Positions 46,701-55,785 of a stretch of DNA of 64,000 nt are shown piece after piece. The DNA is from Vanessa cardui (Eukaryota; Arthropoda; Insecta; Lepidoptera; Nymphalidae). The stretch covers positions 186,001 through 250,000 of the forward strand of contig NC_061126.1 in NCBI RefSeq assembly GCF_905220365.1, given 5' to 3'. The position numbers and the translations under genes were made by a program. The notes under the pieces are model-generated. The model was given only the letters and a program-made list of their open reading frames with translations, was not told the origin of the DNA and did not search any database. How positions within the stretch are numbered: position 1 is the stretch's first letter; each line of letters opens with the position of its first letter.

Positions 46701-47263
46701 ATAATACCCTACTCGAACACTTGCGTATCTTAAAATTAGAACACCGCAATGAATCCGTTACCAACCTTATGACGTACGCTGTAATGGCATATAATAGTTC
46801 AATCCATTCTTTCACGAAATGTCGCCCAATAGAAATAATTACTGGTCATTTAGATCCGCGAGATCCTTTAGACATGAATATAACAGAGCACCTATTGCAG
46901 GAATATATACTAGATCACCGTAAGCGAATGTTAAAGGTATACGAAATCATTAATGAAACCGCCCTTCAGCGTCGTACTGAAATAACCGAGAACATTAATA
47001 GAAATGGCATAAAAAATAAAACATATGCACCTGATCAACGAATCTATGTCAGAAATCCCCTAGCTAATAGACAGAAATTAGCTGCCCGCTATACGAACGA
47101 TACGGTTGTAACAGATTTACCTATACATATTTATACAAAGAGAAAGAGAGGACCCGTACCCAAGTCGCGCCTGAAACGGGTACCTAATCTCCGGAAATTT
47201 AGATTATACGGACGCACTAAAGTACGAAAATGCCATTGCTATTCTACAAAAGAACGAAAATAA
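43706..47263 (+). CDS. pol: Pol polyprotein: protease, reverse transcriptase, RNase H, integrase
   Basis: 1,185 codons from the first ATG. As the product of a -1 shift, translation would enter from 43598-43649. Domains in order: aspartic protease with LLIDTGANQSF (Asp6) and GLIGTDLL near 75; reverse transcriptase with TTLDLASGFYQ near 350 and the catalytic YLDD at 414-417; RNase H with TTDAS (Asp563), EKEL and TDHRPL; integrase with an HHCC zinc finger (HEGKTNH then CLICGQ) and the D,D(35)E core at Asp907, Asp960 and Glu996. All catalytic residues are present and the frame is unbroken. The protein should copy the RNA and insert the DNA, giving the 4-bp target repeat seen. The last roughly 25 residues are odd: they overlap the env-like frame and look like env sequence read in another frame, so the natural C-terminus seems to have been lost. 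Confidence 0.95.
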   Translation: MKLLIDTGANQSFLCPEVVERYYSNLPVNYDPFEVKNIHATSRNYYSITLPSFKEFNDSDNTTFYIYKFHDYFDGLIGTDLLDKWEAVIDYKNKLLKTKTASNPIKVYDSRNANLYEDIIPANTSKLLRIPINIHDGHAFIEEQTVSNCIIGECLTTVSNNRGIVEVTNPSRSDVIFSMDRAISAEMYNVQCTPANKQQDRIKEVISRLRTDHLNIEERTNLELLCAQYADVFYLEGEPLTFTNKVKHSIKTTDEVPVYTKSYRYPYVHRQEVQEQIGKMLEQGIIRPSNSAWSSPIWVVAKKADASGKAKWRIVVDFRKLNEKTVDDKYPIPNIADVLDKLGNCQYFTTLDLASGFYQVEMNPQDIPKTAFNVEHGHFEFLRMPMGLKNSPSTFQRVMDNVLRELQNTICLVYLDDIIVFSTSLQEHIINLEKVFKKLRESNFKIQMDKSEFLKLETAYLGHVISKDGIKPNPDKISAIKNYPLPNTRTEIKRFLGLLGYYRKFIPDFAKITKPLTQCLKKGSKIVQDQNYIQCFEKCKTLLVNDPILQYPDFSKEFILTTDASNLAIGAVLSQGPIGSDKPIAYASRTLNSSEINYSTIEKELLAIVWATKYFRPYLFGRKFKIMTDHRPLQWVMNMKEPNSRLTRWRLRLSEYDYTVIYKPGKINSNADALSRIEIHNEESSSIVVNISDKSDSERTRSIDSRTDSIHSDAESPILEVPITDDPLNKFSRQIVFNVVGDIKSRPHITHPFETYTKTCIQISKSNLEQDVIDAIKEYVTPRIKTGILINPPLEMYKIIPVIQKYFKNSAMNLVLSKLEVENVKDYLKQQEIIKNYHEGKTNHRGINECCLALSKRYFWPKMKNQVTKFINECLICGQAKYDRNPVRPRYEIVPPPTKPMEVVHLDLFSVDSNKYLTIIDAFSKYAQAYSLRDATAVSVVQALLKFSSHHGMALKYITDNGPEFTNQLFSEFIKLHKIEHHRICPNTPNENGMIERFHNTLLEHLRILKLEHRNESVTNLMTYAVMAYNSSIHSFTKCRPIEIITGHLDPRDPLDMNITEHLLQEYILDHRKRMLKVYEIINETALQRRTEITENINRNGIKNKTYAPDQRIYVRNPLANRQKLAARYTNDTVVTDLPIHIYTKRKRGPVPKSRLKRVPNLRKFRLYGRTKVRKCHCYSTKERK

Positions 47264-48533
47264 CTTAGCCATTGAAATAAATCATCAAATAAGTTTAAGC
47301 AAGCAGTGGGCATCTCAGAGTTCAAATGTTACAGATAGGATAGTAGAAAACCAGAGGAAAATAGAGAACATTATTAAAACCATCTTAGATAATGATGTTA
47401 GGAAAGAAGAAGATGCAATTAAGTATTTTCATTTAGCCCAGCTACTTACAATACTAGGTGATGACATAGACAATTTGTCACAAGAGTTGTCAAAACTACA
47501 GAATCTATTGGCATTCATAAGAGCTAAAAGCATCCATTATTCCGTTCTCGATTACGACACTTATATAGTTATGTTAAATAAACTAAAAGGTTTATACAAT
47601 TCAAATGTAGTGCTAGATATTAATTTTAGGGAATATTTAGATCTATTAAGATTAGGATATTATTATAAAGATAATGATATAATCTTGGTAATTAAGTTTC
47701 CAATCATGAATCCCAATAACTACATCCTTTACAAATTGTCCTTAGCCCCTAATAGTAATGATAAAATTATAATCCCTACCTATCCATACGTAGCAATTCA
47801 CGAGAAAGATCTACTGTATATAGAGACAGAATGTCCGAAGTACAGTCACGGTCATCTTTGCGAGGACAACTTAAACCGACACTATGGAGAGCAAACGAGC
47901 TGCATTCAACATCTTATACTCCAGCAACATATCCATGAAACCTGTCGGGTTACTCCAGTAATCTTATCTTCTCAAGCCATGGAACAATTGGATGATCGTC
48001 ACTATGTTCTGAGCTTTCCCAACTTAACGAAAGTTCATTTAACCTGTTCTCAAGATCAATACAAAAACCTTCTCGGAAGCTATCTAGCTGAAATACCTAA
48101 AGGGTGTGCTCTACAAACGTCCATCTTCACCATCACTAACCACCATGATCAAGTAAAAGGACAAGTTTTGAAAATGTTGAATATAGAATATAGTAATGAA
48201 GATCCATACAAAGCGACAGCGAAGAACATCTTGAAATTGAACAGTATAGATTTGACTCACTTACATTCAACCAATACCAGGATTGCCTCTCAAGAACCAG
48301 TGACTTTGGAATTGTCGAACTTAGACACGCTCTATCACACGACTATACCTGTCTACCTACTCATCGGTGCATCAGTACTCACTATTAGCATCGTCCTCAT
48401 TCGTCGCAAATGTATGCATTTAAGAAATACCAACCAGAAGGACAATGAGGCAACCAGAACACAAGAAGTCCAGGACAGCCCCAGAGATCCTATGTCTCTA
48501 TCAGCACTATTTTCGACAAAAGTCTCCAAATAG
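47175..48533 (+). pseudogene. env: Env-like fusion glycoprotein, N-terminally truncated
   Basis: Open frame of 452 codons after an in-frame TGA at 47172-47174. The first ATG is only at 47571, so the frame cannot be started normally without splicing. The start of the fragment (SGNLDYTDALKYENAI at 47190 on) matches the helix that follows the fusion peptide in errantivirus Env and baculovirus F proteins. Downstream come the helical stalk, a Cys-rich region (CPKYSHGHLC, then CIQH and CRVT, near 47833-47950) and one hydrophobic membrane segment (PVYLLIGASVLTISIVLI, about 48347-48400) with a short basic tail. What is missing is the signal peptide, the whole N-terminal subunit, the furin site and the beginning of the fusion peptide. 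Pol runs across the junction. The protein as encoded should not reach the membrane or fuse. A deletion at the pol/env border explains both ends. Confidence 0.8.
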
Positions 48534-48544
48534 CTGCTGATCCT

Positions 48545-48555
48545 GCGGAGGGAGT
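48545..48555 (+). promoter_or_regulatory. polypurine tract
   Basis: GCGGAGGGAGT directly precedes the 3' LTR, and GGAGGGAG (48547-48554) is all purine. It is the expected plus-strand primer site. Confidence 0.75.
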
Positions 48556-48932
48556 TGTTAAGAAATAATCGCAAGACCTCCCGAACATCGAGCGCTACCA
48601 AGAATTACCATACCGTGAGAAATAATCACACCATGCATTCCTTGAAGCTACCACCTGTTGCCAGCGTCGCTGCTTTGTTTCGCAAGACCTCCCGAACATC
48701 GAGCGCTACCAAGAATCACCATACCGTGGGGACCATTCAGTGATTTACCGATTTCGTATATAAATATGTAATTCAGACTACAGAACTTCACTTTTTGTTC
48801 TAACATCGAACAGACTGTCACGTATATTATAAATTAGAAATAATTAATTGTTAAATTAAATTATTTAAATAAACGTATAAGTTAAATTCGTTCGGTTTCA
48901 TTCTGCATCCTCAACGGCAGCCCTACGTAATT
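48556..48932 (+). repeat. 3' LTR
   Basis: 377 bp. Reads base for base the same as 41672-42048 in my line-by-line comparison. Confidence 0.95.
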
Positions 48933-48936
48933 AGAG
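48933..48936 (+). repeat. target site duplication, 3' copy
   Basis: AGAG, matching 41668-41671. Confidence 0.85.
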
Positions 48937-49012
48937 TACTAATATAGACATTATATCTTAGTTCCAGTGGTTAGACACACTGGTGATGTAACATTTAGAA
49001 GTGATGATACCA
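48937..49012 (+). repeat. SINE B, middle piece right of the LTR element
   Basis: attatatcttagttccagtg and cactggtgatgtaaca correspond to the family's cataacatcttagttcccaa and cattgacgatgtaagg, continuing the piece at 41653-41671. Confidence 0.5.
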
Positions 49013-49208
49013 GTTGACTTCCAAGCAGGATATATTAATTTAAATAATTGTATTTAATTAACATGACTTTGTATTATTTAAATGTTAAAAAAGAGTAACT
49101 ACTGAGTTTCTTGCCGGTTCTTCTCGGTAGAATCTACTTTCCGAACAGGTGATAGCTTCACTTAATTGTAAAATGACGATTCAAAAGTTTATTTTGATTT
49201 GATTTGAT
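49013..49208 (+). repeat. LINE 3'-end fragment (family L1e)
   Basis: gagtaactactgagtttctt, gttcttctcggtagaatcta and a terminal tttattttgatttgatttga. It matches 645-865 and appears inserted within the SINE B copy. Confidence 0.6.
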
Positions 49209-49250
49209 GATGACCATCTTCAAGTGGCACATTTGGCTGTCTACGTATCT
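49209..49250 (+). repeat. SINE B, 3' piece of the shattered copy
   Basis: atgaccatcttcaagtggca resembles the family's gtgaccacttaccatcaagt-type end. The match is short and worn. Confidence 0.35.
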
Positions 49251-50333
49251 AGTATGTCAGAAAGAAAAATATATGGTAATCTAAAAATAGTTTTACTATT
49301 CAAGACGTAGCTTAGTAATTACTCTAAAATTCAATATTTGCCAATTACAACGTTTAATTTACTAAATTCCAATGAAGGCAAACTCTTTCATTCAACACGC
49401 GGGTAATAAGCCGACGATGCAATCAACAACTTAACTGTGAAGTGAAACTTACATCAGGAAGTTGGAAGTTCTCAAACGTTTCTTTGAACATTAATTCCTT
49501 GTTCCTGGCGGATAGGAAGTTACTTTTGATTCTTACTCGAGTTTCAATCTGACTAAGCTACTTTACTTTACATTAATTGTAATAAAAATCTTAATGAGAA
49601 TGTAAAACAGTTCGTAATAGTTCCACCGATAAATCTTTATTGCATTCGATGTAATATATTATTGTGCAACTCTGATACGCTATGGGAATTGAAATGGGAT
49701 CAGTATAAATAAATAGAGTAACTCTTTCCCTCGTAAAACCTTCATATGTTTGGAGTTTGTTCCACTAAACTTATAAAATTGTATTTTCATTGGAAAGGAA
49801 GGAAGAAAGAAGGAAAAACTTTGCGAACATGCCCAAGCTAAATATGCATATGAGCAATTCAATGGTGCTTGCTTCGAGTTTCAATATGCATTCCTCTTGA
49901 AAGATGATGCACGTGTTCTAACCACTAAATAATCTTTTACGTACAAAAATTATAAAAAAATATGTTAAGTTTTGGTCTCGGCACTTAGTATTTATAAGTT
50001 CACATTGAATTACCAGTTCATTAGAGTAAGAGTCTTCGGATTGAAATAATAGTAGGAATGTGTGCGCATACAATTATGGTTTCGGCTGAAATCTCTTACT
50101 AATATATTATCAAATTAATCATATTCAATGCAAACAAGCAGAGTCACATTTGATCGGAAGCAGTAAATGGTAATGTCTATTAACGCTGCACGTTAATATT
50201 CGCATTTGAGAAACACCGATCCATATTCATTGGTATCGCCCCAAATGTATTTAGGATGATCTTCATGAATTTAAATCGTAAATAACGTTACAATATTTAT
50301 TTAAGTCGTAGTAACGTATAATTATAGTTAATA
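49251..50333. other. non-coding stretch, nothing recognised
   Basis: No assignment. Confidence 0.4.
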
Positions 50334-50612
50334 GAGTCGAGATGGTGTGGTTATAACGCGTGCATCTTCATTCTTAACCGAAGATTGCGGGTTCAAACCC
50401 AGGCAAGCACCGCTGAATATTCACGTGCTTAATTTGTCTTTGTAATTCATCTCGTGCTCGGTGGCGAAGGAAAACAACGTAAGGAAACCTTGCATTGTGC
50501 ATTTCACCAACCCGCATTAGAACAGCGTGGTGGAATGTATTCCAAACGTTCTCCTCAAAGGAGATGCCTTGGCCCAGCAGTGAGAAAATTACAGGCTGTT
50601 GTTGTTGTTTTA
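50334..50612 (+). repeat. tRNA-derived SINE family A
   Basis: The head has lost part of the A box (gagatggtgtggttataacg) and gained a 9-bp insert (cttcattcttaacc). The body is intact apart from a deletion near 50495, and the tail is of the TTG type. Confidence 0.75.
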
Positions 50613-50639
50613 AATATATTTGCTACAGTATGACTGCTA

Positions 50640-50775
50640 TCATTACAAAAGTTAACGAGTATTCGGCGCACGTCATCGGAAGTTTTAAGTTTCGAGTGTC
50701 ACGTGACTCTCGGTCGGCTCGGCTGCGGTCGTCGGCGTGCAGTTACTTGTGATTGCGTTGCAAACAGGTATTATG
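50640..50775 (+). promoter_or_regulatory. candidate promoter / 5' untranslated exon
   Basis: A CpG-rich block (gtattcggcgcacgtcatcg, cggtcggctcggctgcggtc) is followed by gtgcagttacttgtg and a moderate donor context ACAG|GTATT at about 50769. This mix fits the first exon of a housekeeping-type or developmental gene, but no start codon or downstream exon was found. There is no core promoter element beyond an Inr-like gcagtt. Confidence 0.2.
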
Positions 50776-51576
50776 TTCATCTAGTTTAATTCTACTTATC
50801 TAAGCATGCTGAATGCAACAAGCACTTTAAATTTAAATTTAGAATTATATTTTTGTGCAGCATTTCTATTCGTAACGGTATCTGCTTCAAAGTTTTATTT
50901 CATTCATCAGGTTGCACTTTCCAATCGAATCACGTTTTTTGTAAAACATTAATGAAAAATTTCGTATAAAACATATCACGAATTCCACACGTAAGTGTGA
51001 AATGAATACTTTTTGGAACGAATTTAAAAATTTTTGACTTTTAATATGCAATAGAAAACATGTGCTGGCTCGTATCTGCTATCTACGGGGCGAACGTGCG
51101 CTAGTGTGGCTCTAGCGCGAATCTGATGCGGCTGTGGATTACGCCGGGAGATTATACAGTAGTCTCCTGTTTTTTTTTACATAACAGTTATATGTAAGAC
51201 CAAATTTACCATCTCATGATCAGATCCCTCTTTCCTTGGGGCCTTGGGTCCCGCGATCGACCTCTGGGAACTCGAGAAAAAAAACACCTACATATATTCA
51301 AAATAAATTATCTGACTTTTCCAGTGGTTATAAATAAATAACTAGGTATTACAAAAAAGCTTTATTTATTACCAAATTAAAGAACAATTAAAGTTTATTT
51401 GTCTGATCTAAGTAAATAGTGTTCTGTCAAAGTCATAGGGTCATCGAAGGGTCATAGTCATTATCCTAATGTGCCCAGGGCCTCCAATGGGTTAAAGACG
51501 ACCCTGCTGATGATAAGTTTCACCATAGGCCACAGACATTAGTGCTGTAAAATATATTCACCATTTAATTCCATCG
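50776..51576. other. non-coding stretch, nothing recognised
   Basis: A CpG-rich patch at about 51080-51160 (cgaacgtgcgctagtgtggc) is not explained. The rest is AT-rich. Confidence 0.35.
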
Positions 51577-51880
51577 GAGTCTAGATGGCCCAGTTGTTAA
51601 AACGCGTGCAACTTAACCGATGATCACGGGTTCAAACGCAGGCAAGCACCACTGAATTTCATGTGCTTAATTTGTGTATATAATTAATCTTGTGCTCGGA
51701 GGTAAAGGAAAACATTGTGAGGAAACCAGCATGTGCCTAATTTCATAGAAATTCTGCCACATGTGTTGGAATACACAACTCACATTGGAATAGCGTGGTC
51801 GAATGTATTCCGAAACTTCTCCTCAAAGGGAGAGGAACTTAACGGAAATTTACAGGTTGATGTTGTTGTTGTTTCATACA
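51577..51880 (+). repeat. tRNA-derived SINE family A
   Basis: Head gagtctagatggcccagttg, B-box-like ggttcaaacgc, full body with small losses, and a TTG-type tail (gatgttgttgttgtttc). Confidence 0.75.
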
Positions 51881-51883
51881 ACA

Positions 51884-52052
51884 CCACTGCGCCACCAACT
51901 GTAGGAACTAAGGTGTTATGACCCTGCTGCCTGCAGTTACACTGACTCACCCTTTAAACCTGAAAACAACTGTGCATTGTAGTTTGCCAGTAGAACATGT
52001 AATGTGGTTTTATCTATTCAGACAGCCTTGCGGAAAGCTACCAAGTAAAATT
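51884..52052 (-). repeat. SINE-like repeat family B, reverse, partial
   Basis: gcgccaccaactgtaggaac, tgcctgcagttacactgact and cagacagccttgcggaaagc are diverged reverse-complement landmarks of the 5' two thirds of the family. It abuts the SINE A tail. Confidence 0.6.
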
Positions 52053-52516
52053 GATTGTTCGCGGAGAATAACGTAAAAATGTGTCTGAAAATTGGATTCA
52101 TAGATTTAAATATATGATGTTGTCCGAGAGAATCTTGACCTTACTGAAAGCAACGATTGCATCACAATCGCACAGTAACACACAAGTTATAAAATATAAT
52201 GAATCTATTATAAAATTATGTATACAATTAAATAATATCAATGTTTCGCATAAAATTAATCAGGCATTACATAACATCATTATTAAATACCACCTCATTG
52301 TTAATGTGATACATAATTAAGTTTTATTAATTAAATTTAATTAATATTATCGACACTATTTCTGTTCGAATTGTGTTGTTCAGTAATTTTTAATTTAGAC
52401 AATATGTATTAAAATCGCAAATTTCTTATTACAAAATAATTAAATAAACCTCGTAATCGCATCATATAATTCGTAAATAGAAAGGAAATACCGAATTCAA
52501 TATTACTCTGAAAAAT
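52053..52516. other. non-coding stretch, nothing recognised
   Basis: A 79-codon + strand frame at 52081-52320 has no recognised feature. Confidence 0.35.
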
Positions 52517-52733
52517 AAAATTTTAACAAAAAGAAAAACCGACTTCAAACAAAACACTTTTTTAAAACAAATAAAAATGTACTAAAAAGTAATAAAAATA
52601 ATTGCATATTTAACATATTTTTGAGAGTCCTCCTAGGTAAAATGAAATGAAAAATATTAGACTACTTAAAAGTCGATTTACGATTATATAATGTAGTTAT
52701 AGTTATTGTTATATTTGGAGCCGGTGTCAGCGA
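52517..52733 (+). repeat. left arm of palindrome, copy 2
   Basis: Pairs with the reverse complement of 52878-53094. The few arm mismatches that I see (about four) are within about 35 bp of the loop. Confidence 0.9.
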
Positions 52734-52877
52734 CGGGCACACGCTTCAACAATCGAAAGAAAGAAGCGATACGAGCCTCTTGATTGACCCAGTATAATAT
52801 CGTATAAAAGGTAATTTGTAAGAAACATATTTCTTAAAGTATTCTCGTATTGTTTTTTGATAGATATAGTATAGCAT

Positions 52878-53094
52878 TGGTTGACACCGACTCCAAATAT
52901 AGCAATAATTATAACTACATTATATAATCGTAAATCGACTTTTAAGTAGTCTAATATTTTTCATTTCATTTTACCTAGGAGGACTCTCAAAAATATGTTA
53001 AATATGCAATTATTTTTATTACTTTTTAGTACATTTTTATTTGTTTTAAAAAAGTGTTTTGTTTGAAGTCGGTTTTTCTTTTTGTTAAAATTTT
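52878..53094 (-). repeat. right arm of palindrome, copy 2
   Basis: Inverted partner of 52517-52733 across a 144-bp loop. Confidence 0.9.
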
Positions 53095-53439
53095 ATTTAT
53101 TTTTTGATTTTAAGTGAAGCTGATGTAGACTAACATTTTTTCTTAATATAGATAGATTAAGCGTGCCGTTTATATGAATCAGTAACTACTTCGAGGACAA
53201 TTTCAAAAGGAACTTTCGAATAAAGCAAAAATAGACTTTCGAAAATGCGGATTTAATACGTCACGCGGCGTAAACTACAAGGATCCCTCGAAAGAGCTGT
53301 AATCGAACTCAGCAAAAAAACTTTGAAAAAGACCAACTATATTTCGTACATCATATGACATCACATCACATACACAAAATTTAATTAAAGATAGTAAGAA
53401 GTTCTGCTCCATATCGCACCTTACCTGTGAGGCGTATAG

Positions 53440-53699
53440 GAGTTCCATCACTACATATTATAAAACAACGTCGCTTTCTCTGTTCCTATATCTTTAAATC
53501 TACGCAACAGATTTTGATGCGGTTTTTTTTTAAATATAGTGTGATTCAAGGGGAAGGTTTGTGTATATAATACATGAACAATATAGTAAAGAAACACTGA
53601 TAATTTTAGAAGTTTGCGATGTGATGTCGCAAATAAACAAATTCTGTAGTATATTTAGTATCAGTATTGCACCCGTGCGAAGCCGGGGTGGGTAGCTAG
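53440..53699 (+). mobile_element. non-autonomous Helitron 3' end (Lep1-like), copy in composite 2
   Basis: Same landmarks and terminus as 7640-7911, including gcacccgtgcgaagccgggg and CTAG before T. Confidence 0.65.
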
Positions 53700-54211
53700 T
53701 TGATTATAATATTCGACTATGATAATTACATAAACATAACCACATTACGGAAGGTGACTCAAATATCCAAATAACCTATAAATAAAAGATTCGACTGAGT
53801 ATCGCTAACGTGCTCCTCAGAATTGTTCCGTTCCCTTCCGTTCCGTTACTTTGTCATGGATCCTATGCTCAGAACCTTACCAAACTTTCACCAAATTACC
53901 CTTGAAGTATATATTTTATAATAAAAAAAGAATTATCAAAATTGGTTAACGTGATTTTCAGTTATTCACCTATTTGTCGTGCATATACATAATGCAAATT
54001 TAAGACTTATGTCGTTTTCATATGGATACCATCATCGGAAAAAAATAAAAAAAAAATGGGACCCCACGGGAAGCACTACCTTTCAAACAAAAAAAAATTT
54101 ATCAAAATCTGGCCACCCAGTGAAAAGTTATGAGGTAACAAACATAAAAAAAAAAAAAAAAAAAAATACAGACGAATTGATAACCTCCTCCTTTTGGAAG
54201 TCGGTTGAAAA

Positions 54212-54964
54212 ATAATTATATATCGCGCCCGTAAAGAATTTAATGTCGTATTTCTTCAATCTATAGGGTGGTAATTTATCTCGGAACCGAATTGGTAGCG
54301 TATTCTTCCGAACAAAAAAGAAACAATTTTCCAAATCGGTTCATAAATAACGCAATTCTGAGGTAACAAATATTAAAAATTCAATCATATTGAGTGACGC
54401 TTTTTTGTAGTTAGTTAAAAATAATATTCATATATTTCAACTTTTCTAAATTGTTCTTTAAAATACTCTCTTTTGGCGCGGCGTTTGCTCTAATTTCGTC
54501 ATTTAAGAAGACTTATATTCTGTTAAGAACAAATGCATGTAATGTATGACCATATATTACAGCTATCTGCAGCGAGCGAACAGCTTTGTATTGCACGGCG
54601 CGCAGTAAATATTAACAGAGACCTAATTTTTAAAGAACAATAAAGATTGCCTTCCCTTTTCTTCTGTAAATGTTCTGAAAAGTAAGTAATTAACTCGTCG
54701 TAAATATTCCATTATCTGAGGAAAGGCTTATTTACTTGCGAATTGAAGCTGAAATCTAGCGATGGCCTAATGAACACGTTTATTTTCACTGAAATTTATC
54801 ATGAATTCGATTTCTTGATGTAGGTACTACTTCGTTTTAGTTGATGTTTAATTTAATTTATATTTCTAACTAACGCGCTAATTACTAAATATGTTTAATA
54901 TATTTACAAATTAACTTAAAATATTATGTTGATGTATACAAAGATGTCTTACCTCTTCGTTACC
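54212..54964. other. non-coding stretch with possible regulatory patch
   Basis: At about 54475-54620 a less AT-simple block (tggcgcggcgtttgctctaa, tgcagcgagcgaacagcttt) stands out. Otherwise nothing is recognised. Confidence 0.3.
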
Positions 54965-55099
54965 AAAAAGGTAGCTTATGTCCTTTTTCAGGCTCTAGAA
55001 TATTTGTGTATCATATTAATTTAAATCGGTTAAGTAGTTTTGGCTTGAAAGCGAGACAAACAGACAGGCTTACTCCCGCATTTATAATATTAGTATGGA
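54965..55099 (+). repeat. dispersed repeat family D, 3' half
   Basis: gtagcttatgtcctttttca, atcggttaagtagttttggc, acaaacagacaggcttactc and the terminal ataatattagtatggat give the family order. The 5' end is missing. Confidence 0.6.
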
Positions 55100-55487
55100 T
55101 AAACGTAAAAATCTTAAGTCATTCCAAAAGGGCTGATGAAAACTGCTACGCAGATTTTCACCCATCATGGGTTAAGCCGTTCCGATTAAACCAGCTTCAA
55201 ATAAAAAACTGGTATTTCAATAAATAAAATAAATGTTTATAACGTATTTAAAGCCAAAATAAGATAAATTATTATTTTGTTTGCGTGAATTCGCATAATT
55301 GAGGGGCCAAGAAATGCTAAGAAGTGTTTCAAGTTTCTGCAAATACTCTTAGAGACTGCTACACATGTGACTCTGTTGGTCTTTGTCGGACTTCATATTT
55401 GTGTCACAGATATTTGTATTATATGTAACATATACTGTGAAATAGCGTAGAATCTTGTATGATTTTCAGGTTACTATTTGTCTTATC

Positions 55488-55785
55488 CATGGAAGTTTGG
55501 AAGGATCACCGGTAACAAAGAAGCTATATGGAAGCCATCATGGTTTGGACAAATTTTAGAGAGGAATGAAGACCATGTGGTAAGGAAGGTCTTGAGTACG
55601 GATGTGGATGGATATAGAGGTAGAAGACGACCAAAGAAACTATGGACGGATTGTGTGAAAGACGACATGGTTAGAAATAGTTTTACTTGTGAGATGACGT
55701 CCAGCAGAGAAGTATGGATGGAGAAGATATGCTGTGCCGACCCCAAATAAAATTGGGATAAAAGGAGGATGATGATGACGACGAT
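55488..55785 (+). pseudogene. RTE-type LINE C-terminal remnant
   Basis: Although spread over more than one frame, the + strand reading gives the typical end of an RTE-clade protein: a (V)WF/ERN-type start, RKVLSTDVDGYRGRRRPKKL, WTDCVKDDM, a variable spacer, VWMEKICCADPK and then a stop. This basic G-R-R-R-P-K...W-D pattern follows the reverse transcriptase in these LINEs. After the stop comes a short 3' end with gatgatgatgacgacg, the short microsatellite tail of RTE elements. Nothing of the reverse-transcriptase palm is visible upstream, so the copy is 5'-truncated, which is usual for target-primed retrotransposition. It is not a host gene although its frame is open for 90 codons. Confidence 0.7.

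Larger units (their letters stand above)
41672..48932 (+). mobile_element. errantivirus-like Ty3/Gypsy retrotransposon, complete with both LTRs
   Basis: A 7,261-bp element with 377-bp LTRs, a tRNA-Ser-type primer-binding site, gag, pol and an env-like frame in the order of insect errantiviruses (Metaviridae, 17.6/297/TED-like). A polypurine tract precedes the 3' LTR. The LTRs read as identical, so insertion was recent. Gag and pol frames are open. The env N-terminus is missing (see 47175-48533). It sits inside an older SINE B copy. Confidence 0.95.
52517..54211. mobile_element. composite palindromic element, copy 2
   Basis: Co-linear with 6723-8428: palindrome with 217-bp arms, unique segment, Helitron-type 3' end (CTAG at 53696-53699), then the segment ending in a 21-bp A run (54146-54166) and gaagtcggttgaaaa. 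Flanking sequence outside the unit is unrelated to that of copy 1, so the unit moved or was copied as a whole. Open frames over the A run are artefacts. Confidence 0.75.

Noticed and set aside
47475..48533. TTG-initiated 352-residue protein as the true env start
   Set aside because: The frame is open upstream to 47175 and the upstream part carries recognisable Env sequence. TTG is only an artefact of frame calling.
55478..55750. 90-residue protein starting MSYPWKFGR
   Set aside because: It carries the end pattern of an RTE-type LINE protein followed by the typical microsatellite tail, so it is a mobile-element remnant.
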